Assembly (NCBI GenBank): GCA_963826035.1
Contig: CAWGVZ010000010.1
Location: 1,426,001 to 1,490,000, forward strand
Length of the DNA stretch: 64,000 bases
Source of the DNA: Actinophytocola sp963826035
Lineage (GTDB): Bacteria; Actinomycetota; Actinomycetes; Mycobacteriales; Pseudonocardiaceae
Direction of reading: 5' to 3'
The notes below the pieces were generated by a model that was not told the DNA's origin, did no database searches, and worked only from the letters and a program-made list of their open reading frames with translations. Positions 39,827-49,306 of the stretch are shown here, in pieces; positions within the stretch are counted from its first letter, which is position 1, and each line of letters starts with the position of its first letter. A program made the position numbers and the translations under genes.

Positions 39827-40729
39827 TCAGACCACCTCATCCGTGCCGACGCGGCGCACGTACGTGAACACCATCGCCAGGATGGTCGCCATGAGCAGGA
39901 ACGACAGCGCCGCGGCCTGCGGGTAGTCCAGCCGGATGAGGAACGCCGAGTCGATCACGTTGCCGATCATGTACTCGTTGGGCGTGCCCAACAGTTCGGC
40001 GTTGATGTAGTCGCCGGCCGCCGGGATGAACGTCAGCAGCGTGCCGGCCACCACCCCCGGCATGGACAGCGGCAGCGTCACCCGCCGGAACGTCTCCGAC
40101 GGCCTGGCGTAGAGATCACCGGCGGCCTCGAGCAGCCGCCCGTCCAACCGCTCCAGGCTCGCGTACAGCGGCAACACCATGAACGGCAGGAAGTTGTACA
40201 CCAGCCCACAGATCACGGCGGCCGGCGTGGCGAGCAACCGGAAGTCGTCCGGTACCAGGGGAAGCCCGCGGAAGAACTCCACCAGCCACCCACTGTCCGA
40301 CAGGATCGACTTCCAGGCGAGCGTACGCACGAGGAACGTGGTGAAGAACGGCGCGATCACGCACACGAGCAGGAGATTCCGCCAGCGCCCGGCCTTCTGC
40401 GCGATCGCGTACGCCAGCGGATATCCGAGCACCAGGCAGATGACCGTGGCGATTCCCGCGTACAGCGCCGACCGCACGAGATGCGGCCAGTAGGCGGAAA
40501 TCGCGTCGAGATAGTTGACGAACGCGAACGCCTGGGAGTACCCGTTCTCCAGGCTCCCGGAGCGGGAGTACAGCGACGTCCCGGCCAACTGGACCGACGG
40601 GACCACGAAGAACAGCAGCAGCCAGATCCCACCGGGCAGCAGCAACAGGTACGGAGTCCAGCGCCGCCGGCGCCGCACGGGCGGCGGCGTGCCGGAACCA
40701 CCGGCCACCGCACCGGCCAACGCTGTCAC
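39827..40729 (-). CDS. potB: Spermidine/putrescine ABC transporter permease PotB
   Basis: A 300-residue permease with six helices. The first is LLLPGGIWLLLFFVVPSVQLAGTSLY. The EAA loop is RLLEAAGDLYARPSETFRRVTLPLSMPGV, followed by FIPAAGDYINAELLGTP, typical of PotB. A GTG at 40729 overlaps the PotA stop (GTGA). It partners PotC in the channel. Confidence 0.92.
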   Translation of the reverse strand: MTALAGAVAGGSGTPPPVRRRRRWTPYLLLLPGGIWLLLFFVVPSVQLAGTSLYSRSGSLENGYSQAFAFVNYLDAISAYWPHLVRSALYAGIATVICLVLGYPLAYAIAQKAGRWRNLLLVCVIAPFFTTFLVRTLAWKSILSDSGWLVEFFRGLPLVPDDFRLLATPAAVICGLVYNFLPFMVLPLYASLERLDGRLLEAAGDLYARPSETFRRVTLPLSMPGVVAGTLLTFIPAAGDYINAELLGTPNEYMIGNVIDSAFLIRLDYPQAAALSFLLMATILAMVFTYVRRVGTDEVV

Positions 40730-41862
40730 GGCGCGACGCCCAGCGGATCGGCCGAGTACGGGGAGATCTCGTCACCGGCGCCCTCCGGTCGTGCCAGCAC
40801 GAACGAGTGCGGCGGGTACCAGTGAGCCACGACCTCCGTCCCCGGCGAGAGCGGCTCCCCGGCCGACGCGTTCGCCGAGAACACCGACATCTCCTGCCCC
40901 CATGGGGTTTTCAGCAGGTATTCGGTGCTCACCCCCGCGTAACACGTGTCGGTCAACACGCCGAGGACCTGATTGTGCGTCTCGGGCGCGCCCTCGTCGG
41001 GCAACGCGAGGCGTACCTTCTCCGGCCGTACCCCCAACCACACCCGGCCATCGGAAGCACGCGCCCGCGTGGACGGCGCGGCGAACCGCACCCCGTGCGC
41101 GGTCAGCGTGAGATCCACCCCGGACCGCCCGGACACCTCAGCGGCGAACAGGTTGGACTGCCCGAGGAAGTTCGACACGAACGGCGAGGCGGGGAACTCG
41201 TAGATGTCCGTCGGCGCACCGAGTTGCTCGATGCGGCCGTTGTTCATCACGGCGACCGTGTCGGCCATCCACATGGCCTCTTCCTGGTCGTGGGTGACGT
41301 GCAGGAAGGTGATCCCGACCTCCGTCTGGATCCGCTTCAGCTCGATCTGCATCTGCCGCCGCAACTTCAGGTCCAGCGCGCCGAGGGGCTCGTCGAGCAG
41401 CAGCACCTGCGGCTCGTTCACCAACGCGCGAGCGAGCGCGATCCGTTGCTGCTGCCCGCCGGACAGTTGCGCGGGTTTGCGTTTCTCGAACCCGGCGAGC
41501 TGCACCAACTCCAGCATCGACGCGACCTTCCCGGCCACCTCCCGGATCCCACGCCGGCGCAGCCCGAACGCGATGTTCTCGCCGACCGTCAGGTGCGGGA
41601 ACAACGCGTAGCTCTGGAACACCGTGTTCACCGGCCGCCGGTACGGCCGCAGCCCGGTGATGTCCCGTGCGCCCAGCGAGATCGTGCCCGACGTCAGCTC
41701 CTCGAGCCCGGCGACCATGCGCAGGGTGGTGGTCTTGCCGCACCCGGACGCGCCGAGCAGCGCGAAGAACGACCCCTCCGGCACGGTCAGGCTCAGGTCG
41801 TCCACAGCGGTCATGGGCCCGAACCGCTTGGTGACGTTGGCGAGTACCAGGTCCTGGGACAC
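40726..41862 (-). CDS. potA: Polyamine ABC transporter ATP-binding protein PotA
   Basis: A 378-residue ATPase. Walker A is GASGCGKTT, the Q-loop is TVFQSYALFPHLTV, the signature is LSGGQQQRIALARAL, Walker B is VLLLDEPLGALD and the switch is HVTHDQEEAM. A C-terminal TOBE/OB domain (residues about 270-370: FAAPSTRARASDGRVWLGVRPEKVRL) regulates activity as in PotA/MalK. GTG 41862 begins 2 bp after the PotD stop, with GGAGCATAAGG as ribosome site. It supplies energy for PotB/C. Confidence 0.93.
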   Translation of the reverse strand: MSQDLVLANVTKRFGPMTAVDDLSLTVPEGSFFALLGASGCGKTTTLRMVAGLEELTSGTISLGARDITGLRPYRRPVNTVFQSYALFPHLTVGENIAFGLRRRGIREVAGKVASMLELVQLAGFEKRKPAQLSGGQQQRIALARALVNEPQVLLLDEPLGALDLKLRRQMQIELKRIQTEVGITFLHVTHDQEEAMWMADTVAVMNNGRIEQLGAPTDIYEFPASPFVSNFLGQSNLFAAEVSGRSGVDLTLTAHGVRFAAPSTRARASDGRVWLGVRPEKVRLALPDEGAPETHNQVLGVLTDTCYAGVSTEYLLKTPWGQEMSVFSANASAGEPLSPGTEVVAHWYPPHSFVLARPEGAGDEISPYSADPLGVAP

Positions 41863-41864
41863 CC

Positions 41865-43097
41865 TTATGCTCCGATCACCTGCTGGAACTTCTGCTCGAA
41901 GATGCGTTCCTGCGCCTCGTTCAGTGCCATGAAGACCTTCGCACCGTCCAACACGGACGAGTCCGGGAAGATCAGCTCGTTGGCCGCCAGCTCGGGGTCG
42001 ATGTTCTCCATCTCGGCCTGGGCGCCCTCGACCGGACAGATGTAGTTGACGTACGCGGCCAGCTCGGCCGCCACCGCCGGCTCGTAGTAGTAGTTCATCA
42101 ACGCCTCGGCGTTGGCCTGGTGTGTCGCCCGGTTCGGCACCTGCATGTTGTCCGACCAGATCATGACACCGGAATCGGGCGAGACGAACCGGATGTTCTC
42201 GTCCTCGAAGTTCAGCTGGATGACGTCGCCCGACCAGCCGACGCACGCGGCGATGTCGCCCTTCGCCAGCTCCTGGGCGTAGTCGTTGCCCGTGAAGCGG
42301 CGGATCTGTCCGGAGTCGACAGCCACCTGCAGCGCGTTCAGCGCCGTCTCGAACTCGTCTTCCGTGAAGTCGCTCGGGTCGCGGCCCTGCGCGAGCAGGA
42401 TGAGCCCGACCGTGTCCCGCATCTCCGACAGCATGGTGACTTTGCCCCGCAGGTCCTGCCTGGTGAGCAGCTCGTCCATCGTGCGGACCTCGCCCGTCAC
42501 GTTGCCGTTGTACGCGATGCCGGCGAGCCCCGTCTGCCACGGCACGGCATACTCGGTCTCCCGATCCCACGGGCGGCCCCGCAATGACGCCAGCAGGTTC
42601 GCGGTCACGTTCGGAAGTCGGTCACGATTCAGCGGCTGCACCCAACCGAGCCGGATCATGCGGGCGGCCATCCAGTCGGTGAGGACAATGATGTCCCTGT
42701 CGATCGCCTGGCACGCGGAGAGCTGGTTGCGGACCTTGCCGAAGAACTCGTTGTTGTCGTTGACATCCTCGGTGTACGAGACCTCGATGCCGGCGGACTC
42801 CATGAACGCGTCGAGGGTCGGGCGCCGCGACTCGTCCTCGGAGTCCACGTCGATGTACAGCGGCCAGTTCGACATGACCAGCCGGCGATCCTGTTCCGAG
42901 GTATCCGCACTCCGGCAGCTCGCCGGGTCCTGCCGGGTGCCGGGCATGCCGCACGCGGTGAGCGCGCCACCGGCCGCGGCCGCCACCATGCCGCGCAGGA
43001 CCGTCCGGCGGGACGGTCTGATCACCCGCAGCACAGCAGCCGCCTCCGGGGAGAGCGGGGTGGGCGCCCTGGTTCGCATGGCGACTGATACTGACAC
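41865..43097 (-). CDS. potD: Polyamine-binding lipoprotein PotD
   Basis: A 410-residue binding protein. The N-terminus combines a twin-arginine motif (SRRTVLRGMVAAAAGGALTAC) with a lipobox Cys, so it is probably a Tat-exported lipoprotein. The mature part has MSNWPLYIDVDSEDESRRPTL and YTEDVNDNNEFFGKVRNQL, the spermidine/putrescine-binding start, and WSGDVIQLNFEDENIRFVSPDSGVMIWSDNM, which lines the amine pocket. The start may be 43097 or ATG 43079. It heads the pot operon and is divergent from an Lrp-type regulator. Confidence 0.92.
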   Translation of the reverse strand: MSVSVAMRTRAPTPLSPEAAAVLRVIRPSRRTVLRGMVAAAAGGALTACGMPGTRQDPASCRSADTSEQDRRLVMSNWPLYIDVDSEDESRRPTLDAFMESAGIEVSYTEDVNDNNEFFGKVRNQLSACQAIDRDIIVLTDWMAARMIRLGWVQPLNRDRLPNVTANLLASLRGRPWDRETEYAVPWQTGLAGIAYNGNVTGEVRTMDELLTRQDLRGKVTMLSEMRDTVGLILLAQGRDPSDFTEDEFETALNALQVAVDSGQIRRFTGNDYAQELAKGDIAACVGWSGDVIQLNFEDENIRFVSPDSGVMIWSDNMQVPNRATHQANAEALMNYYYEPAVAAELAAYVNYICPVEGAQAEMENIDPELAANELIFPDSSVLDGAKVFMALNEAQERIFEQKFQQVIGA

Positions 43098-43121
43098 GCG
43101 CCTGGACCAGTCACAAGGGAT

Positions 43122-43151
43122 TCCGTTGTTACGGTCGCACTACGCAACGAA
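43122..43151. promoter_or_regulatory. Lrp-type operator candidate (potD/lrp divergent promoter)
   Basis: TCCGTTGTTAC (43122-43132) and TACGCAACGAA (43141-43151, reverse complement TTCGTTGCGTA) form an imperfect inverted pair. The same motif (TCCGTTGCGTA) recurs at 43643 upstream of the aminotransferase, so all three polyamine units share it. Confidence 0.5.
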
Positions 43152-43186
43152 ATACGCTCGCATGAGCACTGACGCAGGAGGACTGA

Positions 43187-43633
43187 ATGGCTGATCTGGA
43201 CGATGTCTCCAAGGGGATCATCGAGCAACTGCAGCAGGACGGCAGGCGACCATACGCGACGATCGGCCGCGCGGTCGGCCTGTCCGAGGCGGCCGTGCGC
43301 CAGCGCGTGCAGCGGCTGACGGACTCGGGGGTCATGCAGATCGTCGCGGTCACCGACCCACTACAGCTCGGCTTCCCCCGGCAGGCGATGGTCGGGCTGC
43401 GGACGGCGGCCGACCTGGAGGAGACGGCCGACCACCTGGCGGAGATCCAGGAGGTGGACTACGTGGTCATCACGGCCGGTTCGTTCGACCTGATCGCCGA
43501 GGTGGTCGCCCGCAACGACGACCACCTGCTGGAGATCCTCAAGTTGATCCGCGCGGTGCCCGGCGTGACCACCACCGAGGCGTTCGTCTACCTGAAGCTG
43601 CGCAAGCAGACCTACTCCTGGGGCACTCCGTGA
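43187..43633 (+). CDS. Lrp/AsnC-family transcriptional regulator
   Basis: A 148-residue regulator. The N-terminal HTH (DDVSKGIIEQLQQDGRRPYATIGRAVGLSEAAVRQRVQRLTDSG) is followed by an RAM ligand domain (AMVGLRTAADLEETADHLAEIQEVDYVVITAGSFDLIAEVV). The ribosome site AGGAGG precedes the ATG. It is divergent from the pot operon and followed by a putrescine-type aminotransferase, so it probably senses an amine or amino acid product and governs both units. The shared motif at 43122 and 43643 supports that. Confidence 0.92.
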   Translation: MADLDDVSKGIIEQLQQDGRRPYATIGRAVGLSEAAVRQRVQRLTDSGVMQIVAVTDPLQLGFPRQAMVGLRTAADLEETADHLAEIQEVDYVVITAGSFDLIAEVVARNDDHLLEILKLIRAVPGVTTTEAFVYLKLRKQTYSWGTP

Positions 43634-43642
43634 GCTACGAAA

Positions 43643-43653
43643 TCCGTTGCGTA
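43643..43653 (+). promoter_or_regulatory. Lrp-type operator candidate (aminotransferase promoter)
   Basis: TCCGTTGCGTA matches the half-site found twice in the potD/lrp promoter. It lies 61 bp upstream of the aminotransferase start used here. Confidence 0.45.
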
Positions 43654-43713
43654 TGCGGACGCTCACTAGGCTAAACCCTTGCACAAGCGGTACTCATGTG
43701 CGATAACCGTCGC

Positions 43714-45051
43714 ATGGCCGACAACCTCTGGATGCATTTCACCCGGCGGTCGTCCTATGCGGACGCTCCCGTCCCGACGATCGCGCGCGGCGAAGGCGCG
43801 TACGTCTTCGACACGAACGGCAAGCGGTACCTCGACGGGCTGTCCGGGCTGTTCGTCGTACAGGTCGGTCACGGCAGGGAAGAACTGGCCGACGCGGCCG
43901 CCAAGCAGGCGCGCGAGCTGGCCTACTTCCCCATCTGGTCCTACGCCCACCCGAAGGCCGTGGAGCTGGCCGAGCGGCTGGCCACCCTCTCCCCCGGCGA
44001 CCTGAACCAGGTGTTCTTCACCACCGGCGGGTCGGAGGCCGTGGAGAGCGCGTGGAAGCTGGCCCGCGCCTACTTCAAGCTGGTCGGCAAGCCCACGAAA
44101 CACAAGGCCATCTCCCGGGCGATCGCATATCACGGCACGTCCATGGGGGCGCTGTCGATCACCGGCCTGCCCGGGCTCAAGGCCGACTTCGAACCGCTCG
44201 TGCCCTCGACCGTGCGCGTGCCGAACACGAACCAGTACCGCGCGCCGGCCGGGCTCGAGGACCCCGAGGCGTTCGGTCGCTGGGCGGCCGACCGGATCGA
44301 GGAGGCGATCCTGTTCGAGGGCGCCGACACGGTGGCCGCCGTGTTCCTCGAACCCGTGCAGAACGCGGGCGGCTGCTTCCCGCCGCCACCCGGCTACTTC
44401 CAGCGGGTGCGCGAGATCTGCGACCGGCACGACGTGCTGCTGGTGTCCGACGAGGTGATCTGCGCGTTCGGCCGGCTCGGCGAGTACTTCGGCGCGCAGC
44501 GCTACGGCTACCAGCCGGACATCATCACCTGCGCCAAGGGCATCACCAGCGGGTACGTGCCGCTCGGCGCGATGCTCGTGAGCGACCGGCTGGCCGAGCC
44601 GTTCAAGCACGGCACCAGCTCGTTCGCCCACGGCGTCACGTTCGGCGGCCACCCGGTGGCGACCGCCGTGGCGCTCGCGAACCTCGACCTGTTCGTCCGC
44701 GAGGACCTGAACGCCCACGTGCGCCGCAACTCCGACCTGTTCCGGTCCTATCTGGAGCGGTTGTACGACCTGCCGATCGTGGGCGACGTGCGCGGCGACG
44801 GGTTCTTCTTCGGCATCGAGCTGGTGAAGGACAAGGCCACGAAGGCGACGTTCTCCGACCAGGAGTCCGAGGCGCTGCTGCGCGGGTACCTGTCGAAGGC
44901 GTTGTTCGACAACGGCCTGTACTGCCGGGCCGACGACCGCGGCGACCCGGTGGTGCAGCTCGCGCCGCCGCTGATCAGCGAGGAGCCGCAGTTCGCGGAG
45001 ATCGAGCAGATCCTGCGCACGGTGCTCACCGAGGCGTCGAACCGGATCTGA
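43714..45051 (+). CDS. Class III omega-aminotransferase (putrescine/beta-alanine type)
   Basis: A 445-residue PLP enzyme. The catalytic lysine is in DIITCAKGITSGYVPLGAM; cofactor contacts are FFTTGGSEAVESAWKLARAYF and LLVSDEVICAFGRLGEYFG. Start LWMHFTRRSSYADAPVPTIARGEGAYVFDTNGKRYLDG is typical of putrescine/diamine:pyruvate aminotransferases. It would convert putrescine into 4-aminobutanal, the substrate of the dehydrogenase at 33730. ATG 43714 is favoured by similarity to relatives; ATG 43696 is possible. Confidence 0.9.
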   Translation: MADNLWMHFTRRSSYADAPVPTIARGEGAYVFDTNGKRYLDGLSGLFVVQVGHGREELADAAAKQARELAYFPIWSYAHPKAVELAERLATLSPGDLNQVFFTTGGSEAVESAWKLARAYFKLVGKPTKHKAISRAIAYHGTSMGALSITGLPGLKADFEPLVPSTVRVPNTNQYRAPAGLEDPEAFGRWAADRIEEAILFEGADTVAAVFLEPVQNAGGCFPPPPGYFQRVREICDRHDVLLVSDEVICAFGRLGEYFGAQRYGYQPDIITCAKGITSGYVPLGAMLVSDRLAEPFKHGTSSFAHGVTFGGHPVATAVALANLDLFVREDLNAHVRRNSDLFRSYLERLYDLPIVGDVRGDGFFFGIELVKDKATKATFSDQESEALLRGYLSKALFDNGLYCRADDRGDPVVQLAPPLISEEPQFAEIEQILRTVLTEASNRI

Positions 45052-45058
45052 GGGAGTA

Positions 45059-45082
45059 CGGTGAGAACAACCGTTCTCACCG
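45059..45082. promoter_or_regulatory. Palindromic TetR operator candidate
   Basis: CGGTGAGAAC (45059-45068) and GTTCTCACCG (45073-45082) are perfect 10-bp arms around AACC. The palindrome covers the GTG at 45061 and lies 14 bp before the GTG at 45097, so it probably marks an autoregulated promoter. Confidence 0.65.
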
Positions 45083-45096
45083 CCAGGGAAGCCACA

Positions 45097-45636
45097 GTGG
45101 ACCATCGGACGCTAGCCCTCGACGCCGCCGAGGAGCTGTTCTACAGCCGGGGCGTGCACGCGGTCGGCATGGACGACATCCGCGACGCGTCGGGAGTCTC
45201 GCTGCGCCGCCTGTACCAGCTGTTCCCGAACAAGGAACACCTGGTGACCGCGTTCCTCGAGCGCCGGGAGGTCACCCGGCAGACCGGGCTCACCGCGCAC
45301 GTCGACCGGCACACCGACCCCGACGAGCGCATCCTCGCGGTGTTCGACTGGCTGCGCGGCTGGTTCAGCGAGCCCACCTTCCGCGGCTGCGCGTGGGTGA
45401 ACTCGTTCGGCGAACTGGGCGCCACGTCACCGGCGGTGGCCGCCCTGGCGCGAGAGCACAAGGACGGATTCCGCCGCGATCTCCGCGCGCTGGTCCGTGC
45501 GGCAGGACGGCCGGCGTCGCTGGCCGACCACCTGCTGCTGCTGGCCGAGGGCGCGATCACCACGGCCGCCATCAGCGGCACGCCGCTGCCGGCCCGGCAG
45601 GCGAAGGCCGCGGCGCGCAAGCTTATGAATGTGTAG
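45097..45636 (+). CDS. TetR-family regulator
   Basis: A 179-residue repressor. The HTH is RTLALDAAEELFYSRGVHAVGMDDIRDASGVSLRRLYQLFPNKEHLV; the ligand domain follows (LAVFDWLRGWFSEPTFRGCAWVNSFGELG, then DHLLLLAEGAITTAAISG). GTG 45097 with AGGGAAG upstream is preferred over GTG 45061, because the latter sits inside the palindromic operator. The family normally represses itself and a neighbour. The convergent aldo/keto reductase is not an obvious target because only its 3' end is near. Confidence 0.87.
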   Translation: MDHRTLALDAAEELFYSRGVHAVGMDDIRDASGVSLRRLYQLFPNKEHLVTAFLERREVTRQTGLTAHVDRHTDPDERILAVFDWLRGWFSEPTFRGCAWVNSFGELGATSPAVAALAREHKDGFRRDLRALVRAAGRPASLADHLLLLAEGAITTAAISGTPLPARQAKAAARKLMNV

Positions 45637-45664
45637 CGCAACCTTCCACAATGGGAGGTTGCGC
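45636..45664. terminator. Bidirectional hairpin terminator
   Basis: GCGCAACCTTCC (45636-45647) pairs with GGGAGGTTGCGC (45653-45664), with one wobble and a 5-nt loop, between the TetR and aldo/keto reductase genes. Confidence 0.75.
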
Positions 45665-45680
45665 ACCAAGCTTATACGGC

Positions 45681-46658
<978 letters not shown>

Positions 46659-46707
46659 CGAACAACTCCTCGCTTCGCGGTTCGCTTCCGACGGTAGCGG
46701 GTCCGTC

Positions 46708-47537
46708 TCAGCGCAGGCGGTCCAGGTTGGCCACCACCCACTCGCGGAACGTGCGCGGCGGACGACCGGTGACCCGCTCGACCGTCGGGTACACAGTGGA
46801 CTCGTCGATCTCACCGGCGGAGAAGAAACCGAAGAACGCGGCCACGTACTCGGCCGGCATCTCCTGCTCCATGGCCGCGCGGGCCTCGTCGTCCGGCTGG
46901 TTCTCGAACCGCAACGGCCGGCCGAGCACGTCGGCCAGCACGGCCACCCGGTCCCCCGGCCGCAGCGCCTCCGGCCGGTGACCGGGTACACCTCGCCCTC
47001 GTCGTCGGGGGTCAGCAGCGCCCGCGCGGCCACCGCCGCGATGTCCGCCGGATCGACCGTGGCCACGGGAACGCCGCCCCACGGCCCGCGCACCACGTCA
47101 CCCGCCCGCAGCTGCGGCAGCCACTGGGTGGTGTTGGACATGAACGTGCGCGGCCGCAGGATCGTGTGCGGCAACCCGGATTCGGTGACCGCCTTCTCCG
47201 AGCCGACCCTGTAGCTGGTGATCGGGTTCTCCTGGCCGGTGCTCTCCGCCGAACTGCCGGACATCAGCAACACCCGCTCGGCGCCGGCCGCGCGGATCTC
47301 GGCCAGCAGCCCCGGCATGTCCGCGTAGCCGCTGAGCAGGAACACCGCCCGCACGCCGGCGAGCGCCGGTCGCAGGCCCGCCGGGTCGTTCAGGTCGCCG
47401 GCCACCGCGCTCGCACCGGCCGGCAGCACCGCCCGGTCCGGGTCGGCGCCCGGACCTTCTCCCCCGCGTCGGTCAACGCACGCACGAGCGCGCCACCCAC
47501 ATTGCCCGACGCCCCGGCCACCAGGATAATCGGTCAC
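46708..47537 (-). pseudogene. NmrA/NAD(P)-binding reductase, multiply frameshifted
   Basis: Homology is split over frames. The Rossmann start (IILVAGASGNVGGALVRALTDAGEKVRA) lies in one frame. From about 47450 it continues in another (DPDRAVLPAGASAVAGDLNDPAGLRPALAGVRAVFLLSGYADM, LLMSGSSAES, LRPRTFMSNTTQWLPQLR). From about 46974 it shifts again (PGDRVAVLADVLGRPLRFENQPDDEA to NLDRLR). A missing C in a CCC run (46971-46978) explains the last shift. A third irregularity lies at the start, where GTG 47537 is out of frame with IILVAG. This is a decayed gene or a low-quality stretch. Confidence 0.8.
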
Positions 47538-47554
47538 TCCCGTCGCAAGCTCGC

Positions 47555-49306
47555 TCACGGGAGCCCGTTGAGGAACGGCCGGTGGCTGTTCTGGAACTCC
47601 CAGTTGTAGTAGCGATCCCAGTTTATCGACCACGTCATCAGCCCGCGGATGGCCGGTGACGCGCCGCCACGCAGCGTATAACCGCCGCAACTCTGGTTGC
47701 GCGCCAGGCAGGTCAGCGCCTGGTGCACCTGCGCGGGTGCCGTGTACCCGTTACCGGCGCTCACGGCGGCCGGCAGCCCGAACGCGATCTGGTCCTCGCG
47801 CAGGCCCGGGAACGTGTGGCCCGTGTTCGCCACGGAGAAGCCGGCCTTCACCATGTCGGTCATGGCGATGTGGAAGTCGGCGCCGCCCATGTTGTGGTAC
47901 TGGTTGTCCAGACCCATGACCGGCCCGGAGTTGTAGTCCTGGACGTGCAACACGGTCAGCGCGTCGCGCATCGCGTGGATCACCGGCAGGTACGAGCCGG
48001 TGCGGTTGTCGCCGCCGCCAGCGCCGCCGTAGAACTGGTAGCCCACCTGGACGAAGAATGTCTCCGGCGCCATGGTGAGTACGAAGTCGCTGCCGTAGCG
48101 GGACTTCAGCGTGCGCAGCGCGGAGATGAGGTTGACGATCACCGGGGTGGTCGGGTTGCGGAAGTCGGTGTCGCCGGCGTTCAGGTACAGCGAGTGGCCC
48201 TCGAAGTCGATGTCCAGCCCGTCGAGGCCGTACCGGTCGATGATCGCGGACACCGACCTGACGAACGCGTCTCGGGCGGCGGTCGAGGTCAGTTGCACCT
48301 GGCCGTTCGCGCCGCCGATGGAGATCAGCACCTTCTTGCCCTGCGCCTGCTTCGCGCGGATGGCGGCCGTGAACTCGGCCTCCGACTCGACGCCTCCGCA
48401 CTCGGCCACCGGGCACAGCGTGAACCGGATGTCGCCGGAGGTCGGCGTGGTCGGCTCACCGAACGCGAGGTTCACGATGTCCCACGCGGCTGGCACGTCG
48501 GCCATCCGCACGTAGCCGGAACCGTTGGCGAAGCTCGAGTGCAGGTAGCCGATCAGCGCGTGGCGCGGCAGATCCGCCTGCTGGCAACCCGAGGTGGTGG
48601 CGGTGACCGGCCCGCTGCGGCCCGACTCCCCGGCCGCGTTGTAGGCGGCGACCGTGTACGTGTGGGTCGAGCAGGTGGCGAGCCCCGAGATGGTGGCGCT
48701 CGTCCCGGAAGTCGTTGCCCGAACGGTGTTTCCCTCGTAGACCCGGTAGCCGGTGGCACCGGTGACCGCCGGCCACGACAGGGTGACGGACGAGGCGGTC
48801 ACCGTGCCGAGCGACGGACTCCCCGGAGTGGCAGGGGTTCCCGGGGTGCCGCCACCCGGGCCGTCGAGCACCACGTCGTCCGCGTTGTAGGTGCCCGCGC
48901 CGTACCAGCCGTGCAGGTAGAGCTGCGCGCTCGTCTGGTTCGCCGCACTCGTGAACGTCAGCGACAGCTGGGTGAAAGCCTCGGCACCGGTCCAGGTGGA
49001 CGGTCCCCCGGTCACGCCCAGGTACACGGGGTTGCCGCGTACCCAGGCGGACACTGTGTAGGCCGTGTTCGGTTGTACCGACACGGTTTGCGTGCACCGC
49101 GCGTTGTCCGACGCGGTGGCGTTGCCGGCCAGCGCGTAGCTGCCCGACCGCACGGGGCTCGTCACCACCGATCCGCCTGCGCACGACCAACCGGACAGCG
49201 TGCCGGACTCGAAACCCGCGTTGGTCAACAGGTTCGCGGCACTTGCCGGTGACGCACTCACGGTAACGAGTACGAGGGCGGCGATCGCCGCTATCAGGCG
49301 CTTCAC
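47555..49306 (-). CDS. Secreted GH18 chitinase with jelly-roll CBM and FnIII domain
   Basis: A 583-residue protein. After a signal peptide (LIAAIAALVLVTVSASPASA), residues 25-150 form a CBM4/9/16-like domain (LLTNAGFESGTLSGWSCAGG, YTVSAWVRGNPVYLGV). A proline/glycine linker precedes an FnIII domain (about 165-240). The GH18 barrel runs from about 247. DGLDIDFE (362-369) carries the catalytic Glu, and VLISIGGANG is the SxGG strand. GTG 49306 overlaps the upstream chitinase stop (GTGA). A longer frame reaching 50890 is only the shadow of that gene. It should act outside the cell on chitin chains. Confidence 0.93.
   Translation of the reverse strand: MKRLIAAIAALVLVTVSASPASAANLLTNAGFESGTLSGWSCAGGSVVTSPVRSGSYALAGNATASDNARCTQTVSVQPNTAYTVSAWVRGNPVYLGVTGGPSTWTGAEAFTQLSLTFTSAANQTSAQLYLHGWYGAGTYNADDVVLDGPGGGTPGTPATPGSPSLGTVTASSVTLSWPAVTGATGYRVYEGNTVRATTSGTSATISGLATCSTHTYTVAAYNAAGESGRSGPVTATTSGCQQADLPRHALIGYLHSSFANGSGYVRMADVPAAWDIVNLAFGEPTTPTSGDIRFTLCPVAECGGVESEAEFTAAIRAKQAQGKKVLISIGGANGQVQLTSTAARDAFVRSVSAIIDRYGLDGLDIDFEGHSLYLNAGDTDFRNPTTPVIVNLISALRTLKSRYGSDFVLTMAPETFFVQVGYQFYGGAGGGDNRTGSYLPVIHAMRDALTVLHVQDYNSGPVMGLDNQYHNMGGADFHIAMTDMVKAGFSVANTGHTFPGLREDQIAFGLPAAVSAGNGYTAPAQVHQALTCLARNQSCGGYTLRGGASPAIRGLMTWSINWDRYYNWEFQNSHRPFLNGLP

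Noticed and set aside
40726..42570. 614-codon frame joining PotD and PotA regions
   Set aside because: The upstream 236 codons are a shadow of potD; PotA homology begins at GTG 41862.
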